Assembly: GCA_963576735.1 (NCBI GenBank)
Contig: OY755191.1
Span: forward strand, 5,609,608 to 5,673,607
DNA length: 64,000 bases
Direction: 5' to 3'
From: Bedellia somnulentella
Lineage: Eukaryota; Arthropoda; Insecta; Lepidoptera; Bedelliidae
This document shows positions 9,128 through 19,592 of this stretch, piece after piece; within the stretch, counting starts at the first letter, position 1; each line of letters starts with the position of its first letter. The notes beneath the pieces were generated by a model. It was not told the DNA's origin, did not search any database, and saw nothing but the letters and a program-made list of their open reading frames with translations. A program made the translations under genes and the position numbers.

Positions 9128-10204
9128 ACTTAAGAAGAAAAAACTATTTTGTATAAAAGGAAACAAAAACTCATTGTCAAACGAAAAATAGAAACAAAAT
9201 ACCTGTAAAATAACTGTTAATTATTAAAAGGAACAATCCTTACATCGTTAAGCAAGGATGCACCGAGTGGCGGCGCGGCGGCGGCAGGCACCTCGGCAAT
9301 TGATCAAGCGTGAGCTTTGAGAAACGCCGACGATCACAATTTGCTAGCGACTGGCCCCACCACTGAGCCGGCCTAATTTTAATAGCCTTATAAAATTTAT
9401 ATTCTAAGTATTTAGCATCCATCATTATAGTATGGAGTCGAACTTTTGAAGCAGATGTAAAACGGTTTTTTAATTGGCGGACGATGTGGTTTCAAACACA
9501 ACGTTGAGAAAAATAGAGCAGATTGGATCGTTATAAGAGAAAAGCTCCGTCATAACGATTTGAGAAAAATAAAAATGACGTTTAAGAAGATTAATTAGAG
9601 GGAGAGAAGCTAAGAGAAATACTAATCTCTCGGCTGATGCCCCCCCCAATGGGAATATATGGCGTACGTTTATGTTTCAAGTAATACTATAACTACTTCT
9701 GTAATTGAAGAAGCTAGGATAAAATTAAAGTTATTCAATGTAGAGGCTGGCATTGAGATGAGACATGGAAATTATTTATTCATATTTCGACAAAGCACTC
9801 CGATACGATATCATTTCTTAAATATCTATTCCGTTTACGCACCGAGGTTTTTTTAATGTCAACGTGACTGTAAAGAAAAAATAAATTGATTTTGCAATTT
9901 CAAAATTTTGGAAAAAAAATATTACAATACATATATGTATTGTTTCTTTCCATATTTTCTAACGAGAATGCGCCTAATTGTTTATGTTGATGGCTTTCAC
10001 ATCAATCACAAGAGTTTAATTTACTTATTATGATATTAACAATTAATTACATGTATGCATACAAAAATTTTACTTTATTCTGCATTATTTCATTTACTAT
10101 ATAATTTAACCTTGGTTCGCTTGAACTTGATGTATCACGAAACGAAGCAAATGCAAATATTAATATGAACATTTAAAAAGAACAAGGTAGTTAATATACT
10201 TGCT
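9128..10204. other. No gene seen; GC-rich patch at 9240-9390
   Basis: 9255-9300 contains GGCGGCGCGGCGGCGGCAGG, far richer in GC than its surroundings. It could be an untranslated exon or a CpG-type promoter patch. The - strand ORF over it (9240-9425) has no recognisable product. Confidence 0.3.
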
Positions 10205-10392
10205 CAAATACATTACATAACCTATACTCACGCCATTAGTTCCCATTGGGGTAGGCAGAGACTATCGTTCGTCACTTTCGATATCACGATCCTGACAAAC
10301 CTCTCTAGCTTCGTTTACATTCATGCATCATCTCATACATGCTTTTTAATTCTTTACACTTCGGACGCTTGCCTTTTTGAGCACACTCGGTA
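10205..10392 (-). mobile_element. RTE-type LINE, 3' fragment
   Basis: In reverse: ACTCACGCCATTAGTTCCCA, GGTAGGCAGAGACTATCG, ACAAACCTCTCTAGCTTCGT and CTTTTTGAGCACACTC. Same segment as at 13071-13246. Confidence 0.75.
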
Positions 10393-10769
10393 TTAATAAC
10401 TAATACATAATAGCTAATACACAAGTAATTAAATTGTAAATTCTACAAAAAAAATCTACAAAAGAGTAACAATTTCCACTTTTACTACTGAACTTCACAT
10501 AGTTTGAATAAGCTAGAGCATTATCCTACAGTTACTGGTTGGAAAAAGTATAGCCTGGAATGGCTGATTAGGCCATGGAGCCTGGTCTGGTGCTGTTTGT
10601 CAGATATTTTCAACCACCCTTATTTACCTCGGCAATTAGACTGCGACTTAACGCGCCCTCTGAAGCACGGAATTATATAAGACGATCAGGTCATTTTCGC
10701 TACTTTGTCCTAATCGAATAAACTACGTCTCACATAATAATTTGGCTAGCGTATTTCGTTCAGATCTTT

Positions 10770-11007
10770 GCCGTGTAGTGCCGGCTTAGAATATCACTAC
10801 CCCTTTCTACCCGAGGGTGTCGTATGAGGCGACTAAGGGTGTGGGGCTTTTTAAGTGGGTTTTGGGCGATGCGGTTGGAGACCTATCACCAACGATACTT
10901 TATTATTTCCATCTTCTCCCCTTCCAAATGCGGCTGAGGAGTTTCTAGCTCTGAAGCTCTTGCTACCCCTTTTTGGGATTTACGGCCGTGAGTATATGTA
11001 TGTATGA
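10770..11007 (+). mobile_element. SINE family 1, divergent subtype
   Basis: GCCGTGTAGTGCCGGCTTAG start, GGTGTCGTATGAGGCGACTA, AACGATACTTTATT, CCAAATGCGGCTGAGGAG and a CCGTGAGTATATGTATGTAT tail. This subtype, with CGATACTTTATT and AAATG instead of AACCTTTATT and AAAAG, also occurs at 23.2, 26.2 and 43.7 kb. Confidence 0.8.
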
Positions 11008-12120
11008 ATGTACTTTGATCATACTGATCTAACTGTATTATGATGGCATTGGATTTTTTTTCACATTGTCTAACTCGCACTCCCCTAATTAGGTTTTGTT
11101 TTGTATGAAAACCTCATGTGGGGATAGTTACTAATCAATGTTACAAAATAACTTAAATAATTGTCACAACTATGTTAAAGCATGTTTAAAAATAAGCTCA
11201 GTTTTCAACAACTTAGTTTAGTGTTTTATAAAATATATTTGCTCTTCAAAACAATAAAATCATCTATATAAAATATGGTGAACCATTCCCGAAGTATCGG
11301 AAGCAATTTGTCCTGCTTCTCACAAGCTTAAGACCAAAGGGCCGCGTCTAAGCTCTGTAATTAAAGATATGCTTCAAATAAATAAATGTATTAGCAGACG
11401 GACTTACGATCCCCGCAGGACGTTCTTGATGATATTAATGAACCGATGTGAACTGAGGCATAATGTGAAATAATTTAAGTTGGCTCTATGATTTATTATA
11501 ATAAAACACTGAAATTGTTTTCTGTAGGGGTAATCAGAACAGCTTATAAAGCTTAAAAAACTGTTGCTTTTTTATTTTATTAAAATTCTAGGTGGATTAA
11601 TTTAGGAAGTCACTGTCTTTTAATCTCTTTATTATAATCAGTTTTCATGTGAGTATCTTTAACAAAAAATAAAATCCTTAAATCACTTTAGGTTTAGAAA
11701 GGAAAGTTTATCATCTTTCGTTTACAATTTTCAGTAAAAAATACCAAACGTGAGCCAATTTGACTCTTATGTCATGCTTAAATAGAGGTGAGAACATAAA
11801 ATAAGTTTCATTAATGTATTTTTTTAATGTAGTTCCGTGCGCAGTGTTCCTGACCTACCTTAAAATTGACGCACGGACATCGATTGTATGAGGCTCGCGC
11901 AAGCGTCCTTGCTGGTACACTGGGACGCAAAATAACTTTGATAAATTACCGAAAATATAATACAATAAATTAAATTTTCCAGGAAAATATTGGTACTGTG
12001 ATCATCAGGTGGCAAAAATTCCTAATGTGGCCTCTTTGGGAACACGGCGTTAAGTGTTTTTAACCGGCAACAAGTATGAATAATAAGTTATACATGGTGG
12101 ATACACAACCTCTATATTAA
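11008..12120. other. No gene seen
   Basis: AT-rich. The 11836-11935 patch is richer in GC (GTGCGCAGTGTTCC, GGCTCGCGCAAGCGTCC) and might be regulatory or an untranslated exon. No splice pair supports it. Confidence 0.3.
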
Positions 12121-12373
12121 CATACATACATACATACATATACTCACGGCTATAAATCCCTAGATGGGGTAGCCAGAGCTGAAGAATTAGAAATTCTTCA
12201 GCCTCTTTTGGAAAGTTAAGTGGGGAAAAGGTGGTAAAATAAAGGTTGTTGGTGATGGGTCTCCAACCTCATCGCCCAAAAATCCCTTAAAAGCCCCAAT
12301 ACCGTTAGTCGCCTCTTACGACACCCGTGGGTAGAAAGGGGTAGCGACATTCTAAGCCGGCACTACACGGCTA
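12121..12373 (-). mobile_element. SINE family 1, full-length reverse copy
   Basis: (CATA)n tail, CTCACGGCTATAAATCCC, then the whole family body to GCCGGCACTACACGGC. TATATTAACA flanks both sides, a likely target duplication. Confidence 0.85.
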
Positions 12374-12539
12374 TATATTAACAACCATTAAAATACCCTT
12401 TTTTATATTAAATATAAAAAATCGGATCGGATTTATATTAACTGGTTGAAGCTTTTATCAATTGCTTGTTGTTATGTGGCAATAAAGCATATTACCCAAG
12501 GTTTTAAAAATATCACTACATATTTAAAATAGTCCAAGA

Positions 12540-12765
12540 AAACAAACCCCGAACAAACTCAATTTCTGAGAGAACTTTGAAAGTTCGAAAGCTTTCTGTA
12601 GCCGAGCTTACTGCAGCCGAACTAGTCAGCTTTGCGGCAAAACAGGCGATTCGACCAACATGCTGAAACATTGAAAACAACGCTTTAATTTGTTTCCGAC
12701 TTTGATAATATCGATAAATTAGTGTACGTTGTGTTGTAGCTCAAGTTACATCAAAAACAGAAAAT
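12540..12765 (+). promoter_or_regulatory. Probable promoter/5' UTR exon of the synaptobrevin gene
   Basis: A repeat-free, slightly GC-richer patch ends in CAGAAAAT|GTAAGTAG. If 12765 is an exon end, it leaves AT to join the G at 20223 and form the initiator ATG in the correct phase. The exon's 5' end is not visible; the span is a guess. Confirmation needs transcript data. Confidence 0.4.
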
Positions 12766-13070
12766 GTAAGTAGTTCACTAACTATGATATTTATTTTTTA
12801 CATAGTTTTGTTATTTTTCGCCATACAAACATGACTTGTCGTATTTTTTTAGGAATATTATTGTTTTCTATGTACCACTGTCACCCTTAGGCATATAAGG
12901 TGTAAATATTGAGATGAGTCAAATCTTCATTTATATTTTTATTTAATAACTTTCCATTTTCACATACGTCCCTTATTCAGAACAACTAAAATGTTTCATA
13001 TAATAAATTGATTGTAGGTTATGTTTCTCATTACGTTTGAATTCAGTTATTCATGATTCATAAATCAATT

Positions 13071-13246
13071 AAAAAGGCAGGTGTCCGAAGTATGAAGAAT
13101 AAGAGAGCGTGTATAAAAATGTCGATGGATGTGAACGAAGCAAGAGAGGTTTGCCAGGATCGTACAAAGTAGCTATAGTAACTGTAGTATAGTTAGTCTC
13201 TGCCTACCCTAATGGAAGCTAACAACGTGAGTATATGTATGTTTGA
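13071..13246 (+). pseudogene. RTE-type LINE, C-terminal fragment and tail
   Basis: AAAAAGGCAGGTGTCCGAAG, GTATGAAGAATAAGAGAGCG, GATGTGAACGAAGCAAGAGA and CCAGGATCGTACAAAG, ending AACGTGAGTATATGTATGT. Encodes the last 45 or so residues of the LINE polyprotein in a decayed state. Confidence 0.75.
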
Positions 13247-13602
13247 ACAAATCAATAGTCGTTGATGACAATTATCATGTTTAGAGGCTAACAAGGTCAC
13301 TTTAATATTTTATAAGCAATGCAATGTGTGCCATAAAACCTTCATATTTACTATGTTTTCACACGAGCGGGTGTTTAAAAAAGAAAAACCTAAGTTACGT
13401 CCTACCATACCAGCTAGCTGCTTGTGAAAATCTTGACAAAATTGGTCCAGATATTAGTCGCCACAAATTAGTAGGAACAGATAGACAGACACAATATTAA
13501 AATATATTTTTTAGGCGGGTTATTTTATTATTTCAAATAGACATTCCAATTCTCTTTATTTGTATAGATAACACAAAAAAGAGCAAATTCAAGTTAATTT
13601 GC

Positions 13603-13808
13603 TTACATACATACATATACTCACGGCTACAAGTCCTGAACCAGAGCTTTGAATAATAAAATTCTTGAGCCACTTTTGTAAGATGTGTAAGAAAGAGGTT
13701 GTAAAGTAAAAGGTTTTTGGTGACGGGTATTCAACCACATCGCCCAATAGCCCCAATACTCTTATTCGCCTCTTACAAACACTCACAGAAAGAAATGGGG
13801 TAGTGTTG
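13603..13808 (-). mobile_element. SINE family 1, reverse copy with losses
   Basis: (CATA)n tail, CTCACGGCTACAAGTCCTG, then a diverged body to CAAACACTCACAG and GGGGTAGTGTTGTACTC. Several short deletions. Confidence 0.7.
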
Positions 13809-13978
13809 TACTCATTCTCAATATTCAATTCACATTAACATTCAACACATCATTCATTATCTCGTAAATTAATTCAAAACAATTTAAACGTTTAGTATGA
13901 CAGCAGCAAGCTCAATTGATCATTAGCAGCATTATTCTCTCGTGCTGTGTCGCTGTCGGAACTTAAGATATTTCGTGT

Positions 13979-14553
13979 ATGCAACTATTTGAAAAAGTCG
14001 ATACATCCGTTTCTTCGCCAATCGGCAGTAATGTTGATTGGAACGACGCGATGGGTGCGTTTACTGAAAGTGAGATCAGTATGGAAGAAATAATGGAAGC
14101 AATGAAAAGTATGAAAATAGGGAAGGCGGCAGGGTATGATAGGATAACTATCGAAATGCTGAGGGCTGGTAAAGGGTTGGTGGCTTCTTGGTTGTACTTC
14201 ATTTTCTAAAAATGCTGGTCGAGTGGCAAAGTACCACAAGACTGGTGCAAGGCGGTGATTGTGCCTCTGTATAAAGAAAAAGGGTCACGCTAGGAGGCTA
14301 AAAACTACCGCGGCATTAGCCTACTCAGCTATGTCGATAAGTTGTATGCAAAGGTATTGGTTGAAAGAGTGATGAATGAAACTGATGAGAAAATATGGGA
14401 TATGCAAGCAGGATTTAGGAAAGGAATAGGATGTATGGATCAAATCTTCTCTCTAAGGAGCATCACCGAAAAGTTCTTAGCCAAGAACCAAAAGGTGTAT
14501 TGCTCCTTCATTGATTTAGAAAAGGCGTATGATAGAGTGGTAAGACAGTGTTT
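13979..14553 (+). pseudogene. RTE-type LINE reverse transcriptase, 5' half (interrupted)
   Basis: The first part of an RTE-like RT region, seen as ISMEEIMEAMKSMKIGKAAG, a WCKAVIVPLYKEKG segment (RT motif 2), NYRGISLLSYVDKLYAKVL, MQAGFRKGIG and SFIDLEKAYDRV (RT motif A region). Decay shows as a frameshift near 14209 and an in-frame TAG at 14291-14293. The endonuclease half is missing, so the copy is 5'-truncated. It is cut at 14553 by a second LINE and resumes at 19593. The RTE assignment rests on motif resemblance from memory. Confidence 0.75.
14549..14553. repeat. Target-site duplication, left copy (TGTTT)
   Basis: TGTTT here and at 19588-19592 bracket the inserted LINE. One copy suffices to join the two halves of the RTE reading frame. 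Confidence 0.65.
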
Positions 14554-14788
14554 ATTTATTTATTTTATTTATTTATTTATTTAATTGAAGAACATAAAAC
14601 AGAATACAATCAATATTACACAAACATAATAGAACATAGAAAATAGGGCTAGATCATATTCCTAGGTATATGTCCCTAGCATACACACAATATAATTATG
14701 ATTATTTTGGAAAATTTTACACAATTAATATTATCGTTAAGTGAAAAACAGAAAAATGATTACAATAAATTTACTAGTTAATATAGAA

Positions 14789-17704
14789 TTAAACATTGCT
14801 GGGTATATCATTCTGAGACTTAATTCTGTTGTAAAGCCTGAAACCAGTACGGAAAATTGAAAACCGCGAATTAAAAATGTCAAAGTAAGACACCACTTTA
14901 TCACTTTCTAATACACTACCATCTCTTAGCATATTATGTACGTCATGGTCAATGTCATTGTATAATCGACACATTCTTATAATGGGATTATAATAAGATG
15001 TATTGTTTTTATATGTTTGCAATGTAAAAGTGGCAACTGTCCGACGAGGGTTACGTATTGTGTTAAATTTAATAAGCGACAATAATTTTGGACAATCTAG
15101 CTGATTATGTATAATTTTATGAAGGTATGTAAGATCCTGGAATTGCCTACGCATTTGAAGTGAGGTCACATTAAATTTCTTACACCTTTCTATATAACTA
15201 GTTAGTTTTCTACCAAAGCCCAATCTATACGCTAATATTTTTAAAAACCGACGTTGCACTCTTTCTATGTTTTCAATATGTATAGAGTAAAAAGGAGACC
15301 ATACAACCGAACCGTATTCCAAAATACTTCGCACTAAACTGTAGTATAACAGTAGATATGATTTGTGATTTTTAAAGTCTTTGGTATTTCTAAGTATGAA
15401 CCCTAACATTTGATTTCCTTTGGTAATTATGTAATTATAGTGTGGTAGAAAAGATAGTTTTTCATCAAATATAATTCCAAGATCTTTTACAACTTCGTAT
15501 CTCTGTACAATCGAATTATCAATTTCATAATCATGAACTATTTTATTATATTTTCTAGTAAATGTTACAGTTGCACATTTTATAACATTGATATGCATTT
15601 TATTCAAATGGCACCATTCACTAACTTTGATTAGGTCTTCTTGCAACATATAGCAGTCATCAATGCAGTTTATTGTTGTAAATATTTTAAGGTCATCGGC
15701 ATAAAGCAGAGATTCACATGACAGGTTTTCTACTAAATCATTTATAAATATGACAAACAACAGAGGGCCCAAATGTGATCCCTGTGGTACTCCTGAATGG
15801 ATCATTTCTGGCGTAGATACAAATCCCTTGATGGCAACCAATTGACTACGGTTAGATAAATAAGATTGAATCCATCGTAAAAGATCACCATGTACCCCAT
15901 AGGACGATAGTTTCTGAGTTAGTATAAAATGAACCACCTTATCGAATGCTTTTGAAAAGTCTGTGTAAATAGTGTCCACTTGCAACCCAGTTGCAAAAGC
16001 GTTACAGATATAATTTTTAAAGACCAAAAGATTGCTTACTGTAGATCTATGTTTAACAAAACCATGCTGATTTTCGTGTATAAAAGGCATTATATAAGTA
16101 TATAATTGATCATAAACCAAGCTTTCAAATACTTTTGCTATACAAGATAATATGCTTACTGGTCTATAGTTGCTGCACTCAGATTTATCACCAGATTTAT
16201 GTATGGGAATAATAAAAGCACTTTTCCATATTTTGGGGAAGTAACCAAGACTTAAACTCTTGATGAGTAAGGTATGCAGTGGATTACTCAATTCATTGAC
16301 ACAAGATTTCCAGAAAATAGCTGGTATACCATCAGGACCTGCTGTTTTATTTACTTCCAGACATTTAATTTTTTTTATCAAATCTTCTTCAGTGATAACA
16401 ATTTTAGAAAAAATATTATTGGTACGGGAGTCAGCTCTGAATTTATCAGAATTGTCATTAACATATACAGATGCGAAATATTTAGAGAATATGTTAGCAA
16501 TGCCTTGACCGTCTGTAGCTCTCATCCCTCCATTTTGAATGTTATTTGGAATAGAAGAGTAACCCTTTTTATTCTGCACATAACTCCAAAAGCTTTTAAC
16601 ACCATTGTCTAGTGATTCTTCAATCGAGGAGATAAAAGATTTATAACACATATCCAACAAAGTCTTACACCTAGATCTAAGCAAAGAGAATGAGTCATAG
16701 TCACGAGGGTTACCATATCGTTTGTATCTATAGTGATATTTGTTTTTTTCAGATAAACATTTTTTTAGTGAATGGTTAAACCAAATCGGAAATTTTTTAT
16801 CAGAGTTACACATAGGAGTATACTTAGAAACTATTTCGATTATTTTACAATAAAATTTATCTGTGTTGGTATCAATATCACAATCAGATAATACATCAGA
16901 CCACTTTACATTGCACAAATCTGCCCTAATTTTTTCATAATCTGCCTTTGGATAATTAAGCTTTTTGACATATTTTTTTAGAGTTGATGGGTGAATTTCA
17001 GATATAATATCAATGCTAAGAGACGGATGATGCTTATCTTGCCTACTTAGTGAATCTGTTTCGGTAACTGTTATCGTTTTAGAACCAGAAGACAGGACAA
17101 GGTCCAGTAGCCTGTCATTAGAGTTTTTGACAAAGTTAGATTGCTTTAAATCACATATATTTATTGTATCTAATAATAATTTGGATTTGTAACCCACTAA
17201 ATCGTAATTTAAACAAGAAAATGTAGATTTGTCCCATTGAATCATGGGTAAATTGAAATCACCGATTATTAAAAAGTCATCTATACGGGAAGACAATATT
17301 ATTTTCTGGCAGTTATCGTAAAACGTACTAAGATGACCGATAGCTAAATCCGGCGGAAGGTAACACACACAGATATTAAGAGGTTTAAGAGATTTATCAT
17401 TGGGTAATATTGTGATCCACAGATCCTCTACCTGACTCTCCCATTGGAATTGGCGTATAACATTAATATCCCTTTTCGTAGCAATCAGTACACCCCCTCC
17501 TTCAGGTTTAGTAATACTCGTGTCCTGACGATCCCGTCTAAACACATTATAGCGGTAGTCAAGGATCTCACCATTATAAATTTCAGAGTTTAAGTTAGTC
17601 TCAGTTATACAGATTATATCGTAATTCTCTATAGTTGAGTTAAGTTGGAAAGTTGACAGTTTGGAGCGAAATCTATTAACATTTTGATAGTAAATCTTAA
17701 GCAT
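14789..17704 (-). CDS. LINE ORF2: endonuclease-reverse transcriptase, 971 aa
   Basis: Cuts target DNA and copies the LINE RNA in place. The N-terminal 220 residues are an APE-type endonuclease: IYYQNVNRFRSK with the catalytic Asn, CITETNL with the Glu, LIIGDFNLP, and a terminal HHPSLSIDI in place of the usual SDH. The reverse transcriptase occupies roughly residues 440-730, with KSAFIIPIHKSGDK, NYRPVSILS, IYTDFSKAFDKV, SGVPQGSHLGPLLF and the catalytic LLYADDL. A C-terminal region of about 200 residues follows. No stop or frameshift. The length is typical of the CR1/Jockey group. ORF1 lies 111 bases upstream on the same strand. + strand ORFs within it are shadows. Confidence 0.92.
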   Translation of the reverse strand: MLKIYYQNVNRFRSKLSTFQLNSTIENYDIICITETNLNSEIYNGEILDYRYNVFRRDRQDTSITKPEGGGVLIATKRDINVIRQFQWESQVEDLWITILPNDKSLKPLNICVCYLPPDLAIGHLSTFYDNCQKIILSSRIDDFLIIGDFNLPMIQWDKSTFSCLNYDLVGYKSKLLLDTINICDLKQSNFVKNSNDRLLDLVLSSGSKTITVTETDSLSRQDKHHPSLSIDIISEIHPSTLKKYVKKLNYPKADYEKIRADLCNVKWSDVLSDCDIDTNTDKFYCKIIEIVSKYTPMCNSDKKFPIWFNHSLKKCLSEKNKYHYRYKRYGNPRDYDSFSLLRSRCKTLLDMCYKSFISSIEESLDNGVKSFWSYVQNKKGYSSIPNNIQNGGMRATDGQGIANIFSKYFASVYVNDNSDKFRADSRTNNIFSKIVITEEDLIKKIKCLEVNKTAGPDGIPAIFWKSCVNELSNPLHTLLIKSLSLGYFPKIWKSAFIIPIHKSGDKSECSNYRPVSILSCIAKVFESLVYDQLYTYIMPFIHENQHGFVKHRSTVSNLLVFKNYICNAFATGLQVDTIYTDFSKAFDKVVHFILTQKLSSYGVHGDLLRWIQSYLSNRSQLVAIKGFVSTPEMIHSGVPQGSHLGPLLFVIFINDLVENLSCESLLYADDLKIFTTINCIDDCYMLQEDLIKVSEWCHLNKMHINVIKCATVTFTRKYNKIVHDYEIDNSIVQRYEVVKDLGIIFDEKLSFLPHYNYIITKGNQMLGFILRNTKDFKNHKSYLLLYYSLVRSILEYGSVVWSPFYSIHIENIERVQRRFLKILAYRLGFGRKLTSYIERCKKFNVTSLQMRRQFQDLTYLHKIIHNQLDCPKLLSLIKFNTIRNPRRTVATFTLQTYKNNTSYYNPIIRMCRLYNDIDHDVHNMLRDGSVLESDKVVSYFDIFNSRFSIFRTGFRLYNRIKSQNDIPSNV

Positions 17705-17815
17705 TGTAAGTTTAGTAATTTAATCCGGATATATTGATTATACAAATATTAAAGAAAACAGATATTATTAAGAAACAATTAATTTAAAAAAAAAAAAAAA
17801 AACTAAACAAAAATT

Positions 17816-18910
17816 TTACTTCTTTAGGTTATCTAAGCTAGTTAAATTCTTAATAGCAATAGCACCACTGTTATCGTCCTTGCGGATGTATATACGTCCG
17901 TATTTTACCCACACATATTTATAACTTTGCTCAGAACAGAAGCGACGAGTTGCAGCGTGAAGACTCTTAATTTCCGGGGAGAGGTGTTCGCAAATAAACA
18001 GGGGTTGAGCGGTATCAAATCCGATATGTGATGTATTTAGTTTGGCATTTTTATGTTGTTTATTGTATCGAAGATTAGCAGATAGGATTGCATCGCGCAA
18101 GACCGGTGAGTTCAGTGTTACTAGTATGTTCCGGGGTCTCTTACTATCTCTGTTCATCTTGGCAACACGGCGACAAAGTCGTATATCACAGTCTTGAATT
18201 GGTACCGAGAGAACTTGGCAAATAGATTTCAGAATAGATACTAAGTTTTCCGAACGTTTTTCTGGTATGGCTTGAATTTCAATGTTCATTGATCTAGATA
18301 TACTTTCCATTGCACCGAGACGACTTTTTGTCATCGATAAATCATTCATTAATAATTGATGCTCGGATTCTAAAATTTTGATTTTCTCGTCCCTTTCTGT
18401 AATCTTGCGTTTAAGGTCAGTCTGCTCTGCATTCAGAAAATCTGTTGTAATAGTAAAATCACTTTTAATCTCAAAGATAGAAGACTTAATTTCCTCCCTC
18501 ACCATATTTTTTATGTCGTTTTTTAATACAGCTCGAAGGTTACACATGTATGTTGAATTAGGAGACAATTTCTGGTCTATTAGCTGTGCAATCATTTCTA
18601 GTGATGGGGGATTAGCAACGTTTTTTGACACTGCGCACTCAGACTTTAAAGAGTGTTCAAAGTTAAGATTCGTTGAATCATCTTGTTGTAGAAAATTGGT
18701 CCGACAGGTGGGTGAAGCAGGAGTTCGGTCGTTAACACGGCGTTTAGTAATGTTTAGACAACATGGACAATTAATTGTAGCTAGTTGTTGTTGACTTAAA
18801 GTGGTGTCATGAGGAACATTCAGACAGGCGTAACAAAACTTTTTACTACACGCTTTGCATTTTAAAAATTTATTTTCTTCTAGTATAATATTGCACCCAT
18901 TACAGGTCAT
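17816..18910 (-). CDS. LINE ORF1: RNA-binding protein with zinc finger, 364 aa
   Basis: The nucleic-acid-binding partner of ORF2. It begins MTCNGCNIILEENKFLKC, and the first 55 residues form a Cys/His cluster (CxxC, CKAC, CYAC, CPCC) like the PHD-type finger of CR1-group ORF1 proteins. Around residues 150-200 is a heptad-rich segment (TERDEKIKILESEHQLL) that should form a coiled coil. Next comes an RRM-like block (NIEIQAIPEKRSENLVSILK, DIRLCRRVAK). The last 60 residues (HLSPEIKSLHAATRRF, YKYVWVKYGRIYIRKD) resemble the C-terminal domain shared with baculovirus FP25K-like proteins; that comparison is from memory. The frame is intact, and the Met at 18910 follows no closer in-frame start. Confidence 0.85.
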   Translation of the reverse strand: MTCNGCNIILEENKFLKCKACSKKFCYACLNVPHDTTLSQQQLATINCPCCLNITKRRVNDRTPASPTCRTNFLQQDDSTNLNFEHSLKSECAVSKNVANPPSLEMIAQLIDQKLSPNSTYMCNLRAVLKNDIKNMVREEIKSSIFEIKSDFTITTDFLNAEQTDLKRKITERDEKIKILESEHQLLMNDLSMTKSRLGAMESISRSMNIEIQAIPEKRSENLVSILKSICQVLSVPIQDCDIRLCRRVAKMNRDSKRPRNILVTLNSPVLRDAILSANLRYNKQHKNAKLNTSHIGFDTAQPLFICEHLSPEIKSLHAATRRFCSEQSYKYVWVKYGRIYIRKDDNSGAIAIKNLTSLDNLKK

Positions 18911-19069
18911 TTTAACTATGGTAGATCTGTGAGCTTCGGTTTCTTATATAGTTTCAATATTACTATGGATGTTCTGTACTTCTATCTGCTCCTTCAGCTA
19001 AATAGTTTTTATTGCTTGAATATTTTCAAATATTATTTAATATATATTAAATTAAGAAAAAAAGACTTT

Positions 19070-19165
19070 AGTGGTATAGGATTCGATCCGGGGCCTCTTC
19101 TCCTTTTTGACAGGCGGAAGCACACTTCGTAACCATTTGGCTAACGTGTCTATAGACACTCGGGC
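19070..19165 (-). repeat. tRNA-like segment in the LINE 5' UTR
   Basis: On the - strand TTAGCCAAATGGTTACG resembles a pol III A box and GGATCGAATCC a B box, about 50 bases apart. It lies 160-250 bases upstream of ORF1. Either part of the LINE promoter region or a small tRNA-derived insertion. Confidence 0.4.
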
Positions 19166-19587
19166 GAAATTGTTGATAACGTTGTGCTAGTGCCGTTACG
19201 TCACTTCGAACGTTGATGGAATATGTTAACCCACGAATTAATAAGTTAATTTTCACAGATTTACACTAAAATTTTTCGAAACACTTCTTATTAATTCAGA
19301 TCAAGACTTATTAAAAATCCTTTGTAATGCATCACTGTCCAATAAAAACGTTCCAATGCACTATTAGGTAAAGTTCGTTAATTGATTCACACAATGCACA
19401 CCAGAACGACTTTTCACTGTTTATTCCGTAGATAATACATTAACTACAAAGATAACAAGCAATGAAATAGTTTTCAACTTTATATTTATGATAAACGCAC
19501 TTTAAAGATAATAAACTTTACTTGACTATTTTTAATCATTTATTTTATTTCGTAGTAGCACTTTGCGGTACGCTACCCGCCTAATTC

Positions 19588-19592
19588 TGTTT
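19588..19592. repeat. Target-site duplication, right copy (TGTTT)
   Basis: Second copy of the 5-base duplication flanking the LINE; the RTE reading frame resumes at 19593. Confidence 0.65.

Larger units (their letters stand above)
14554..19587 (-). mobile_element. Complete two-ORF LINE (CR1/Jockey group), 5.03 kb
   Basis: Sense is the - strand. Order from the 5' end at 19587: about 680 bases of 5' UTR, ORF1 (18910-17816), a 111-base gap with an A-run, ORF2 (17704-14789), a short 3' UTR, and an (ATAAA/AAAT)n tail at 14554-14585. Both ORFs are open from end to end and TGTTT duplicates flank the insertion, so this looks young and potentially complete. Clade is judged by RT and ORF1 type only. 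Confidence 0.85.

Noticed and set aside
16260..16612. Two + strand ORFs of 82 and 112 codons
   Set aside because: Shadows of the intact LINE ORF2 on the opposite strand.
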